Shown here: positions 1 to 5,828 of the stretch, piece after piece
How positions within the stretch are numbered: the stretch's first letter is position 1
How the letters are laid out: the number at the start of each line of letters is the position of its first letter
From: Mycoplasmatota bacterium
GTDB lineage: Bacteria; Bacillota_I; Bacilli_A; RF39; UBA660
Assembly (NCBI GenBank): GCA_012512795.1
Contig: JAAZDL010000016.1
Span: 1 to 7,441 of the forward strand
Direction of reading: 5' to 3'
Length of the DNA: 7,441 nt
Position numbers and translations under genes: made by a program
Notes under the pieces: generated by a model
The model's database searches: none
Told to the model about the DNA's origin: nothing
What the model saw: only the letters and a program-made list of their open reading frames with translations

Positions 1-30
1 AAAACTTTATTCATAATCGAATAAAGTTTT
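1..30 (-). terminator. Hairpin at the end of ruvB, partly made of coding sequence
   Basis: Positions 1-12 and 19-30 form a perfect 12-bp inverted repeat around a 6-nt loop. On the minus strand the stem begins in the last codons of ruvB (Lys-Thr-Leu-Phe), the loop encodes Asp-Tyr, and the returning arm holds the final Glu codon, the TAA stop and a run of four T. This A-tract, stem, T-tract shape is typical of an intrinsic terminator. Only two pairs are G-C, so the stem is weak for its length, and any continuation of the T-tract lies outside the window. It probably ends the ruvA-nucleotidase-ruvB operon. Its near symmetry means it could also act on a convergent transcript. Confidence 0.7.
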
Positions 31-1020
31 TTGATTGTTTATTTTAAACATTTTATAAGTTTTTTCAGTAACTATTCTGCCTCTTGAACTTCTTTTAACA
101 TACCCTTCTTGAAGTAAAAATGGCTCTATTACATCTTCTATTGTAGTTACTTCTTCGCCAATTGATGATGCAATAGATTCTATTCCAACAGGCCCTCCAT
201 TAAATTTATTTATAATACTCATTAAGTATTCTATATCAGTATTATCAAGTCCTGATTCATCTATTTTAAGCCTTTTAAGAGCTTTTTTAACTAGTTTTAA
301 TGTAATAGTACTCTCTTCATCAACAAGAGCAAAATCACTTACTCTTTTAAGCAATCTATTAGCAATACGAGGAGTTTTTCTGCTTCTAATTGCTATTTCA
401 TAAGCTGCATCTTCATCAATTTTCAAATTAAGTACTCTAGATGTTCTTTTAACTATTTCAGATAATTCATCATCACTATAAAATTCAAGTTTACATACAA
501 TTCCAAATCTATCTCTAAGTGGACTAGATAAATCACCAGCTCTAGTAGTAGCCCCTATTAAAGTAAAAGATGGCAAATCTATTTTAATATTTCTAGATTG
601 ACCTTCTCCTCCAATAATAATATCAAGTTTAAAATCTTCCATTGCACTATATAATATCTCTTCAATATATCTAGGTATTCTATGTATTTCATCAATAAAT
701 AAAACATCATTAGGTTCAAGAGTTGATAATATAGCCGCTAAATCTCCACTTTTCTCAATAGTAGGACCACTAGCAGTCTTAATGTTACTTTCCATTTCAT
801 TAGATATAATATGAGCTAAAGTAGTTTTACCAAGTCCAGGAGGACCATATAATAGAACATGATCTAAGTGAGTACCCCTTATTTTAGCAGCTTTAACAAA
901 AACTTTAATATTCTCTTTAACATCACTTTGTCCTATATATTCATCAAAAGAATCTGGTCTAATAGTTTTTTCAAACTTATCAGCTTCTAATTCATGATTA
1001 GTAACTATTCTCTCATCCAT
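7..1020 (-). CDS. ruvB: Holliday junction branch migration ATPase RuvB
   Basis: RuvB is the AAA+ motor that, with RuvA, drives branch migration of Holliday junctions in recombinational repair. The 337-residue protein has the usual family length. Visible motifs are Walker A GPPGLGKT (59-66), Walker B LFIDEIHR (107-114), the sensor 1 and arginine-finger segment GATTRAGDLSSPLRDRFG (156-173), the sensor 2 segment TPRIANRLLKR (216-226), and a C-terminal winged helix starting near GGPVGIESIA (275-284). The reading frame is open further upstream to 1119, but the start at 1020 is chosen because AGGAGA lies 6 nt before the ATG and the product then begins with the normal RuvB N-terminus. The extra upstream frame overlaps the nucleotidase gene. 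The start overlaps the nucleotidase stop by 8 bp (ATGGATGA), so translation is probably coupled. No ruvC lies in the window; in many Bacillota the resolvase is RecU instead. Confidence 0.97.
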   Translation of the reverse strand: MDERIVTNHELEADKFEKTIRPDSFDEYIGQSDVKENIKVFVKAAKIRGTHLDHVLLYGPPGLGKTTLAHIISNEMESNIKTASGPTIEKSGDLAAILSTLEPNDVLFIDEIHRIPRYIEEILYSAMEDFKLDIIIGGEGQSRNIKIDLPSFTLIGATTRAGDLSSPLRDRFGIVCKLEFYSDDELSEIVKRTSRVLNLKIDEDAAYEIAIRSRKTPRIANRLLKRVSDFALVDEESTITLKLVKKALKRLKIDESGLDNTDIEYLMSIINKFNGGPVGIESIASSIGEEVTTIEDVIEPFLLQEGYVKRSSRGRIVTEKTYKMFKINNQKTLFDYE

Positions 1021-1588
1021 AATATTTCTCCTGAATATAATCATATACTTCAGTCCAAGTATCTTTTCTAACAAATCTTTTTTCTTCAGAGTTATATGCG
1101 TTAGTAAAAAGAATAACATCTATACCAGCATTACTTACCTCTTCACAGTGTGATTCTTTATCATCTATAAATAATGTAACATTATTATCAACACATTCAT
1201 CAACTTTACTTCCAGTATCAGTAAATATATCATGATATTTTACTCCATGATTATCAAGCCATGTTTTAGTAAGCATATAAGGGTCTTTAATATATTTAGC
1301 TTTTCTAAAAGATATAAATATTATTTTATTTCCTTCATCATAAAGTTTATTTATTACTTCTTTAGCATTTTCTTTTATCTCAGCATTTGCCATAATATGT
1401 TCTAACCTATCAGAAAAAAATTGACCTTTCATTTCTTTTCCCCATCCTAACATATCAGCAAATTCATATGCTTTAACATCTTTTACACCTGTACCACCTA
1501 ATACTTCTTTATCATACTTATCCGCCTCAACTATTATAAGCTCATTAGTTGAACAAATAGTATCATCCATATCAATTCCAATTACCAT
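1013..1588 (-). CDS. HAD-family 5'(3')-deoxyribonucleotidase-like phosphatase (NT5C/YqfW type)
   Basis: This is a 191-residue HAD-superfamily hydrolase. It has the catalytic motif DMDDT at residues 6-10 (nucleophile D6, acid/base D8), motif II around S93 in FISFR, a motif III lysine at K128 in GSKVDEC, and motif IV IDD at 141-143. The cap between motifs I and II and the overall length resemble the NT5C/YqfW group, whose members dephosphorylate nucleoside monophosphates. The true substrate cannot be read from the sequence. No signal peptide or membrane segment is visible, so it should be cytosolic. The ATG at 1588 follows GAGGT, which overlaps the ruvA stop codon (the gap to ruvA is 11 nt). 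The TGA stop overlaps the ruvB start. It is therefore fully embedded between ruvA and ruvB and co-transcribed with them. Another small-phosphate phosphatase activity is possible. Confidence 0.85.
   Translation of the reverse strand: MVIGIDMDDTICSTNELIIVEADKYDKEVLGGTGVKDVKAYEFADMLGWGKEMKGQFFSDRLEHIMANAEIKENAKEVINKLYDEGNKIIFISFRKAKYIKDPYMLTKTWLDNHGVKYHDIFTDTGSKVDECVDNNVTLFIDDKESHCEEVSNAGIDVILFTNAYNSEEKRFVRKDTWTEVYDYIQEKYYG
1027..1032 (-). promoter_or_regulatory. Ribosome binding site fixing the ruvB start
   Basis: AGGAGA on the minus strand lies 6 nt before the ATG at 1020, inside the last codons of the nucleotidase gene. It selects this ATG over in-frame starts up to about 100 bp upstream. 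Confidence 0.85.
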
Positions 1589-1599
1589 AATTTTTTACC

Positions 1600-2148
1600 T
1601 CACTTTAATAATAATTTTAATGCTTCTTTTATTTGATTTTCAATAGTTAAACTACTATCCACTTGAACAATAACATTTTTAATATCTCCTTGTTTATACC
1701 CAAGAGATTCAAGAGCGAGCACTAACTCATCACAATCTTTTTCTCTGACATTTGTAACTTCTAACTTACCTTTTAAATCTAATATAATTTGTCTAGCTAA
1801 CTTTTCCCCTATTTTAGGAAACTTTTTTAAATATAATATATTTTCTCTTTCAACAGCATCAGCTATACCAGATATAGACCCAGTAGCTAAAATAGGCATT
1901 GCCATTTTAGGCCCTACTCCTTTTACACCTAATAATTTAAAAAATAACTCTCTTTCTTCTTCATTTTCAAAACCATATAAAGTATATTCATCTTCTCTTA
2001 TATGACTATAAATATAAATAGTATATTCTTTATCTTCTTTAAATTTATATGGATTAGGTGTAAAAACTTTAAATCCAATACCATTAATGTCAATAACAAT
2101 ATAATTAATTAAAGTTTTAGTAACTTTACCATTTAAATAATCAAACAT
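1600..2148 (-). CDS. ruvA: Holliday junction DNA-binding protein RuvA
   Basis: RuvA binds four-way junctions as a tetramer and loads and stimulates RuvB. The 182-residue protein has an N-terminal OB-fold beginning MFDYLNGKV, the acidic-pin segment REDEYTLYGF (51-60), two helix-hairpin-helix motifs (LLGVKGVGPKMA at 72-83 and FPKIGEKLARQI at 110-121), and a C-terminal RuvB-contacting domain (about 139-182, containing ALESLGY). It is slightly shorter than many homologues. An in-frame ATG exists at 2163, but the start at 2148 is preferred: GGAGG sits 8 nt before it and the family normally begins here. The predicted transcription start also falls after the first ATG. The TGA stop overlaps the Shine-Dalgarno sequence of the following nucleotidase gene. 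Confidence 0.96.
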   Translation of the reverse strand: MFDYLNGKVTKTLINYIVIDINGIGFKVFTPNPYKFKEDKEYTIYIYSHIREDEYTLYGFENEEERELFFKLLGVKGVGPKMAMPILATGSISGIADAVERENILYLKKFPKIGEKLARQIILDLKGKLEVTNVREKDCDELVLALESLGYKQGDIKNVIVQVDSSLTIENQIKEALKLLLK

Positions 2149-2156
2149 GTATTTAT

Positions 2157-2161
2157 CCTCC
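2157..2161 (-). promoter_or_regulatory. Ribosome binding site fixing the ruvA start
   Basis: GGAGG lies 8 nt before the ATG at 2148. The alternative ATG at 2163 overlaps this site and has no Shine-Dalgarno sequence of its own. The site coincides with the predicted 5' end of the transcript. Confidence 0.85.
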
Positions 2162-2197
2162 ATACTGATTATAACATATAAAAAGTGATTAAAACAA
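2161..2197 (-). promoter_or_regulatory. Extended -10 promoter of the ruvA operon
   Basis: The minus strand carries TGTTATAAT (2176-2168), a consensus TGn extension plus a perfect TATAAT. The best -35 candidate is a weak TTGTTT (2197-2192, 18-bp spacer), lying largely in the loop of the upstream terminator; an extended -10 element can compensate for a poor -35. The predicted start, about 7 nt after the -10, is near G2161, which gives a 13-nt leader that begins with GGAGG. The promoter thus lies immediately after the terminator of the sigma-factor gene. Confidence 0.7.
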
Positions 2198-2204
2198 TCA
2201 CTTT
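2182..2204 (-). terminator. Intrinsic terminator after the sigma-factor gene
   Basis: A perfect 9-bp stem (AAAGTGATT at 2182-2190 pairing with 2196-2204) with a 5-nt loop is followed on the minus strand by a short T-run (five T counting the stem end). It lies 36 bp after the sigma-factor stop codon. The stem has two G-C pairs and the T-run is short, so termination may be partial and allow some read-through into ruvA. Confidence 0.7.
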
Positions 2205-2240
2205 ACATTAATAATTAAAAACATTTGTTTGCACTATTAA

Positions 2241-2855
2241 TTACTTAGTAAGTTCTATACACTTTTTATATTTTTTATTTATTCTAAACAAAGTATTTTC
2301 AACATACTTTTTATCTTTTTCAAGTAATTCAGATATCTCAGTATTACTAAGTCCATTAACTTTTAAATCAAATATAATTAATTCATTTTTACTAAGCATA
2401 GACTTTATTAAAGAAAGAAATTCTTTTTCTTCTTCTTCACTCATAAGTAGTTTATTAGGTTCATTAGATTCATCTTTAAAAGTTTCATAAAGGTTTCCAC
2501 TTTCTTCATCAAATAATTTATCAAGAGAATATGAATTATTAAGAATTCTATTTTTCTTTCTAAATGTTTGTCTTATAGCAGAAATAATAGATGTTCTTAT
2601 ACAAGTACTAGCATAAGTATAAAAAAGTACATCTCTAGAAGTATCATAGTTTTGTATTGCTTGCATAAGCCCTATTAAGCCTTCTTGATACAAATCAGAA
2701 ACTTCTACACCTATTATATTATATTCCTTCATATAGTCCTTTAAAGTGCTTAAAATGACATTCTTATACTTATCTATCATTAAGTTAATAGCATCTTCAT
2801 TATTATCACAACATAAATAGATTAATTCATTATCATTTAACTCCTTATAATTCAT
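2241..2855 (-). CDS. sigH: RNA polymerase sigma factor, SigH-like (sigma-70 family)
   Basis: This is a 204-residue alternative sigma factor. Region 2.1 starts near residue 8, region 2.2 is DLYQEGLIGLMQAIQNYD (54-71), regions 2.3-2.4 run through FYTYASTCIRTSI and the basic RQTFRKKNR (78-103), and region 4 with its helix-turn-helix spans about 153-198. The linker reads NSYSLDKLFDEES (107-119), closely like the NSYVSLDK/FDEES segment of Bacillus subtilis SigH. Location just after rlmB also matches the rlmB-sigH neighbourhood of Bacilli. SigH-type factors direct stationary-phase, competence or early sporulation genes; which applies here is unknown. The rlmB TAG stop overlaps a weak AGG ribosome-binding site, with only 6 nt between the genes, so coupled translation is likely. 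A terminator follows. Confidence 0.88.
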   Translation of the reverse strand: MNYKELNDNELIYLCCDNNEDAINLMIDKYKNVILSTLKDYMKEYNIIGVEVSDLYQEGLIGLMQAIQNYDTSRDVLFYTYASTCIRTSIISAIRQTFRKKNRILNNSYSLDKLFDEESGNLYETFKDESNEPNKLLMSEEEEKEFLSLIKSMLSKNELIIFDLKVNGLSNTEISELLEKDKKYVENTLFRINKKYKKCIELTK

Positions 2856-2861
2856 AATAAC

Positions 2862-3560
2862 CTACTTATACTTCATTATTTCATAAACTAGTATTCCACA
2901 AGCAACAGATGCATTTAAAGAATTAATTTTACCTTTCATAGGTAAAGAAATAATCTCATCACAAGAAGAATATACTATTTGTTTAAGACCATGCCCTTCA
3001 CTTCCAATGATTAGACAAGTTTTACTATCATATTTTACACTACTATAATTAGTACCAGACATATCACTACCATATATCCAGTATCCTAATGACTTTAATT
3101 TCTTAATAGTATTTGTTAAATTTACCACTTCACATATTTTAACATTTGCAAGAGCACCAGAAGATGTTTTATATACAGTACTATTAACAGAAACACTTCT
3201 TCTTTTAGGAATAATAATATAATCAACACCAGCACATTCACAAGTACGAATAATCGCACCAAAATTATGAGAATCCTCAAGAGAATCTAACATAACAACA
3301 AATTTAGAACTTATATCTTTTTCAATATCTTCAAACGAAATATATTTATATTCTTCAACATCAAGAACAATACCTTGATTAGCACTATTTCCACACATCT
3401 TATCAAGTTTATTTTTATCAAGATGAAACTTTTTAAGGTTTAATTTATCAATTTTACTTAATATTTCATCATCTTTAAAATTATTATCAAGAAAAACTTT
3501 ATAAATTTTATTATTTCCACTTAATATTTCATTAACAACATTTTTCCCATATATAAGCAT
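2862..3560 (-). CDS. rlmB: 23S rRNA (guanosine-2'-O-)-methyltransferase RlmB-like (SPOUT/TrmH family)
   Basis: This 232-residue SPOUT-family RNA 2'-O-methyltransferase has an N-terminal substrate-binding domain (starting LIYGKNVVNEIL) and a C-terminal knotted catalytic domain. The three SPOUT motifs are SLEDSHNFGAIIRT (motif 1), LIIGSEGHGL (motif 2) and ISLPMKGKINSLNASVA (motif 3, with the S-L-N signature that binds S-adenosylmethionine). Family members methylate a conserved guanosine in 23S rRNA or sometimes a tRNA; RlmB is favoured by length and by the sigH neighbour. An upstream TTG at 3575 is in frame, but the ATG at 3560 has a strong AAGGAGG 5 nt before it and gives the normal N-terminus. 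The usual DPxN of motif 1 reads DSHN here. Transcription can start at the promoter overlapping the trxB stop. Confidence 0.92.
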   Translation of the reverse strand: MLIYGKNVVNEILSGNNKIYKVFLDNNFKDDEILSKIDKLNLKKFHLDKNKLDKMCGNSANQGIVLDVEEYKYISFEDIEKDISSKFVVMLDSLEDSHNFGAIIRTCECAGVDYIIIPKRRSVSVNSTVYKTSSGALANVKICEVVNLTNTIKKLKSLGYWIYGSDMSGTNYSSVKYDSKTCLIIGSEGHGLKQIVYSSCDEIISLPMKGKINSLNASVACGILVYEIMKYK

Positions 3561-3565
3561 ATACT

Positions 3566-3572
3566 CCTCCTT
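3566..3572 (-). promoter_or_regulatory. Strong ribosome binding site fixing the rlmB start
   Basis: AAGGAGG lies 5 nt before the ATG at 3560. The alternative TTG start at 3575 lies just upstream of this site and has no Shine-Dalgarno sequence. Confidence 0.88.
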
Positions 3573-3576
3573 CAAA

Positions 3577-3612
3577 TTACTCTATTTTAAAAAAGAAAAT
3601 TAATAAAGTCAA
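3577..3612 (-). promoter_or_regulatory. Sigma-A-type promoter for rlmB-sigH
   Basis: The minus strand reads TTGACT (3612-3607), a 17-bp spacer, then TAAAAT (3589-3584), each one base from the consensus -35 and -10 hexamers. The predicted start near 3577 gives a leader of about 17 nt before the rlmB ATG. The -35 overlaps the last codons and stop of trxB. No terminator hairpin separates trxB from rlmB, so rlmB and sigH could be transcribed both by read-through and from this promoter. Confidence 0.7.
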
Positions 3613-4499
3613 TTACTTTTATTAATTTCTTTTCTAGCACTTATAGCTGCGATAGCTCCTTCACTTACAGCAGTTATAATTTGATATACATCTTTTTTAA
3701 TAATGTCTCCACACGCATATATACCTGGGGTTGAAGTAGACATATCATTAGATACTTCAATATACCCAGATTCATTAGTTACTGATAAATTTCTTAAAAA
3801 AGAACTATCAGCAGCATAACCATAATATACAAATACTCCATCACAATCAATAACTGAATCATTACTTAATTTAACACCAGTAATACTTTCTTCTCCTAAA
3901 AATTGAACAACAGAAGTATCTGTCATTACTTTGATATTAGATGCTTTTACATCATCTACTAAAGTTTGATCAGCAGTAATTTCACCTCTAACTAAAATAG
4001 TAACTGAAGATGCAACATTAGCTAAATAAAGGCTTTCTTCAAAAGCTGAATTACCACCACCTAATACAACTAATTTTTTGTTTTTATATAAAGATCCATC
4101 ACATAAAGCACAATAACTTATACCTTTTGATTCAAACTTTTCTTCGTTTGCTATACCACTTTTTTTAGCTTTTCTTCCAATAGCTAATATTACTGTTTTA
4201 GTTTCATACTTGTTTTTAGTAGTAGTAACTATTTTTTTATCATTACTGTTTTCTATATTAAGTACTTTTTCCATTTTATATTCTACATTTTCATTAAGAA
4301 CATGTTCAAACATTGAAAAAGCAAGTTCACTTCCAGTAACACTTTTAAATCCTAAATAATTTTCAACAATAGAAATCTTATTTAATAATCCACCTGGAGC
4401 AGTCTCATCAAGTAACAACACATTCATCCCACTTCTTTTAGCATAAACAGCAGCACTAAGCCCAGCTGGTCCCATACCAACTATAATACAATCATACAT
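3609..4499 (-). CDS. trxB: Thioredoxin reductase-like FAD-dependent oxidoreductase
   Basis: This is a 296-residue flavoprotein of the low-molecular-weight thioredoxin reductase family. The FAD-binding glycine motif is GMGPAG (8-13), the redox-active pair is C130-A-L-C133 (usually CATC), the second Rossmann motif is GGGNSAFEES (147-156), and the C-terminal FAD motif is ACGD (262-265). Canonical enzymes pass electrons from NADPH through FAD to thioredoxin. Here the NADPH 2'-phosphate motif HRRxxxR is replaced by VRGEITA (170-176), which keeps one arginine and loses the others, so the electron donor may not be NADPH. The start has AAGGAG overlapping the lgt TAA stop, with a 7-nt spacing. lgt and trxB also lie near each other in Lactobacillales, which supports the assignment. 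No thioredoxin gene is in the window. Confidence 0.88.
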   Translation of the reverse strand: MYDCIIVGMGPAGLSAAVYAKRSGMNVLLLDETAPGGLLNKISIVENYLGFKSVTGSELAFSMFEHVLNENVEYKMEKVLNIENSNDKKIVTTTKNKYETKTVILAIGRKAKKSGIANEEKFESKGISYCALCDGSLYKNKKLVVLGGGNSAFEESLYLANVASSVTILVRGEITADQTLVDDVKASNIKVMTDTSVVQFLGEESITGVKLSNDSVIDCDGVFVYYGYAADSSFLRNLSVTNESGYIEVSNDMSTSTPGIYACGDIIKKDVYQIITAVSEGAIAAISARKEINKSN

Positions 4500-4510
4500 A
4501 TATATACTCC

Positions 4511-5323
4511 TTAAAATCTAATTTCTTCTGCACTACTTGCGTTATATAATTCTTCAAGTTTAGGTTTTCTACCTTGTATTAATTCAATTAATATACCAAT
4601 AACAACCATAAGAGCACTAACTATTATTGCAACTTTAAAACCACCTATCATTAAACTATCAGTTCTAAAGATTTCTATAACAATTCTAGCAGCTCCATAC
4701 CATATCAAATAAAATCCTGTTAATTGTGTAATTTTAATATATTTTTTTCTTCTAATTATCATAGCTATTATAAAACCTAAAAAACACCATAAAGATTCAA
4801 AATAAAACATAGGTAAATGATAACTACCATTTATATACATATTATCAATTACAAATTGAGGAATGATTTTCATATTAACAAGAGTTGTATATTCAACGGC
4901 TACTCCATAAGCCTCAGCATTGAAAAAATTACCCCATCTTCCGATTGCTTGAGCTAATAATAAAGCAGGAACAGCTATATCAAACATTTTTGCTACCCCA
5001 GACTTATATTTTTTAGAATATATAATCATAGTTAATGCCCCGAATAATATAGCACCGTGTATTGCTAAACCACCATTCCAAATTTTTATTGATTCTCCTA
5101 AATGTTCACTATAATATGACCAATTAAAAACAACATAATAAACTCTAGCACCTATAATACCAAATATTATAGTCCAAAATAACATATTAAAAGTAAATTC
5201 TCTTTTAATATTAAATCTATTAGACTCGGAAAATACTAAAAGAAAGCCTAAAACAACACCTACTAGTATAAGAATGCTATACCATCTTATTTCAAATCCA
5301 GCTATTGTAATTAAATTTTCCAT
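4511..5323 (-). CDS. lgt: Prolipoprotein diacylglyceryl transferase Lgt
   Basis: Lgt is the integral membrane enzyme that transfers diacylglycerol from phosphatidylglycerol to the lipobox cysteine of prolipoproteins, the first step of lipoprotein maturation. The 270-residue protein is of normal length with about seven hydrophobic segments. The family signature is RWGNFFNAEAYG (129-140); its R129, N132, E137 and G140 match the conserved R, N, E and G of Escherichia coli Lgt. The conserved histidine is H89 in IHGA, and the C-terminal YGAARIVIEIFR segment (209-220) holds conserved arginines. The ATG at 5323 has an AGGAGG site 8 nt upstream, formed by the last codons of the preceding membrane-protein gene, whose stop codon is one base away, so translation is coupled. 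trxB follows after 11 nt. Confidence 0.97.
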   Translation of the reverse strand: MENLITIAGFEIRWYSILILVGVVLGFLLVFSESNRFNIKREFTFNMLFWTIIFGIIGARVYYVVFNWSYYSEHLGESIKIWNGGLAIHGAILFGALTMIIYSKKYKSGVAKMFDIAVPALLLAQAIGRWGNFFNAEAYGVAVEYTTLVNMKIIPQFVIDNMYINGSYHLPMFYFESLWCFLGFIIAMIIRRKKYIKITQLTGFYLIWYGAARIVIEIFRTDSLMIGGFKVAIIVSALMVVIGILIELIQGRKPKLEELYNASSAEEIRF

Positions 5324-5324
5324 T

Positions 5325-5744
5325 TTATTTTCCTCCTACTCTTTTAGTTATTGTGAAGTCTAAAAACATTTTTAATAAACTAATAAATATAGCAACAAAG
5401 AAAACTGAAAAGAAACTACCAGTATCAAAAGCACTGCCCATAATTAAATCACAAACTTTAAGTATTATAATATTTACAATAGGATAACTAATACCAAAAG
5501 TTATTATATTAAGTGGCAAAGTCCAATATATTAAGAGTGGTTTTATAGTATAATTTAAACCACTTAAAATAAGAGCTGCTATAAGAGCATAAAAGAAGTT
5601 TTTAACATAAATTCCTCTAAACAATGAAGCTGCTATCATAAGTACAACTGCATATACTATAATACCTACTAAAAACTTAGTTAAATCATCTTTGTTTTCA
5701 TTAATATAATTACTTTCTATTTTATAAATTTTACCTTTACTCAT
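5325..5744 (-). CDS. YvlD-like small membrane protein (phage holin family 4, PF04020 type)
   Basis: This is a 139-residue membrane protein with about four hydrophobic segments (24-43, 49-64, 78-101 and 109-130). Between segments 2 and 3 it has the family signature LNYTIKPLL (63-71) followed by LPLNIITFG (76-84), as in Bacillus subtilis YvlD. Despite the database name 'phage holin family', these are chromosomal proteins of unknown role, linked in Bacillus to envelope stress regulation; no phage context is seen here. A GTG at 5753 is in frame, but the ATG at 5744 is preferred because AGGTGA lies 5 nt before it and the predicted transcript starts at about 5754. YvlD homologues often lie near hprK-lgt in Bacilli; here hprK is absent and lgt follows one base after the stop. 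Confidence 0.85.
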   Translation of the reverse strand: MSKGKIYKIESNYINENKDDLTKFLVGIIVYAVVLMIAASLFRGIYVKNFFYALIAALILSGLNYTIKPLLIYWTLPLNIITFGISYPIVNIIILKVCDLIMGSAFDTGSFFSVFFVAIFISLLKMFLDFTITKRVGGK

Positions 5745-5749
5745 ATGTA

Positions 5750-5755
5750 TCACCT
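5750..5755 (-). promoter_or_regulatory. Ribosome binding site fixing the YvlD-like start
   Basis: AGGTGA lies 5 nt before the ATG at 5744. The in-frame GTG at 5753 is part of this site and so is unlikely to be the initiator. Confidence 0.7.
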
Positions 5756-5789
5756 AATCAATTATAATATAAAAATGAAGAAAAAAAAA
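5754..5789 (-). promoter_or_regulatory. Probable promoter of the YvlD-lgt-trxB operon
   Basis: A perfect TATAAT (5766-5761) lies between the upstream terminator and the gene. The -35 position with a 17-bp spacer falls in the T-tract of that terminator (TTTTTT, a poor match), and there is no TGn extension, so the call rests mainly on the -10 and its placement. The predicted start near 5754 leaves a leader of about 10 nt. Confidence 0.5.
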
Positions 5790-5815
5790 GAAGAAGATTG
5801 AAATACTTCTCTTTT
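5781..5815 (-). terminator. Intrinsic terminator after the 455-residue ORF
   Basis: On the minus strand AAAAGAGAAG (5815-5806) pairs with 5796-5786 as a 10-bp stem with one bulged T and a 9-nt loop. A T-tract continues directly from the stem to 5781, nine T in all. It lies 13 bp after the stop codon of the upstream gene and separates it from the YvlD-like gene. Confidence 0.8.
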
Positions 5816-5828
5816 AATTACATAATTG

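Noticed and set aside
1021..1119. N-terminal extension of ruvB up to 1119
   Set aside because: It would overlap about 100 bp of the nucleotidase gene and adds sequence foreign to RuvB, while AGGAGA precisely marks the ATG at 1020.
2205..2240. Small hairpin AAACA/TGTTT after the sigma-factor stop
   Set aside because: At most 4-5 A/T-rich pairs with a 2-4 nt loop; the 9-bp hairpin at 2182-2204 is far better placed as terminator.
3576..3608. T-rich stretch between trxB and rlmB as a terminator
   Set aside because: No stable inverted repeat precedes the T-run; the stretch is better explained as the spacer and -10 of the rlmB promoter.
5325..5744. Phage holin or prophage remnant, suggested by the family name
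   Set aside because: The protein matches the chromosomal YvlD group next to lgt, and no other phage gene is present.
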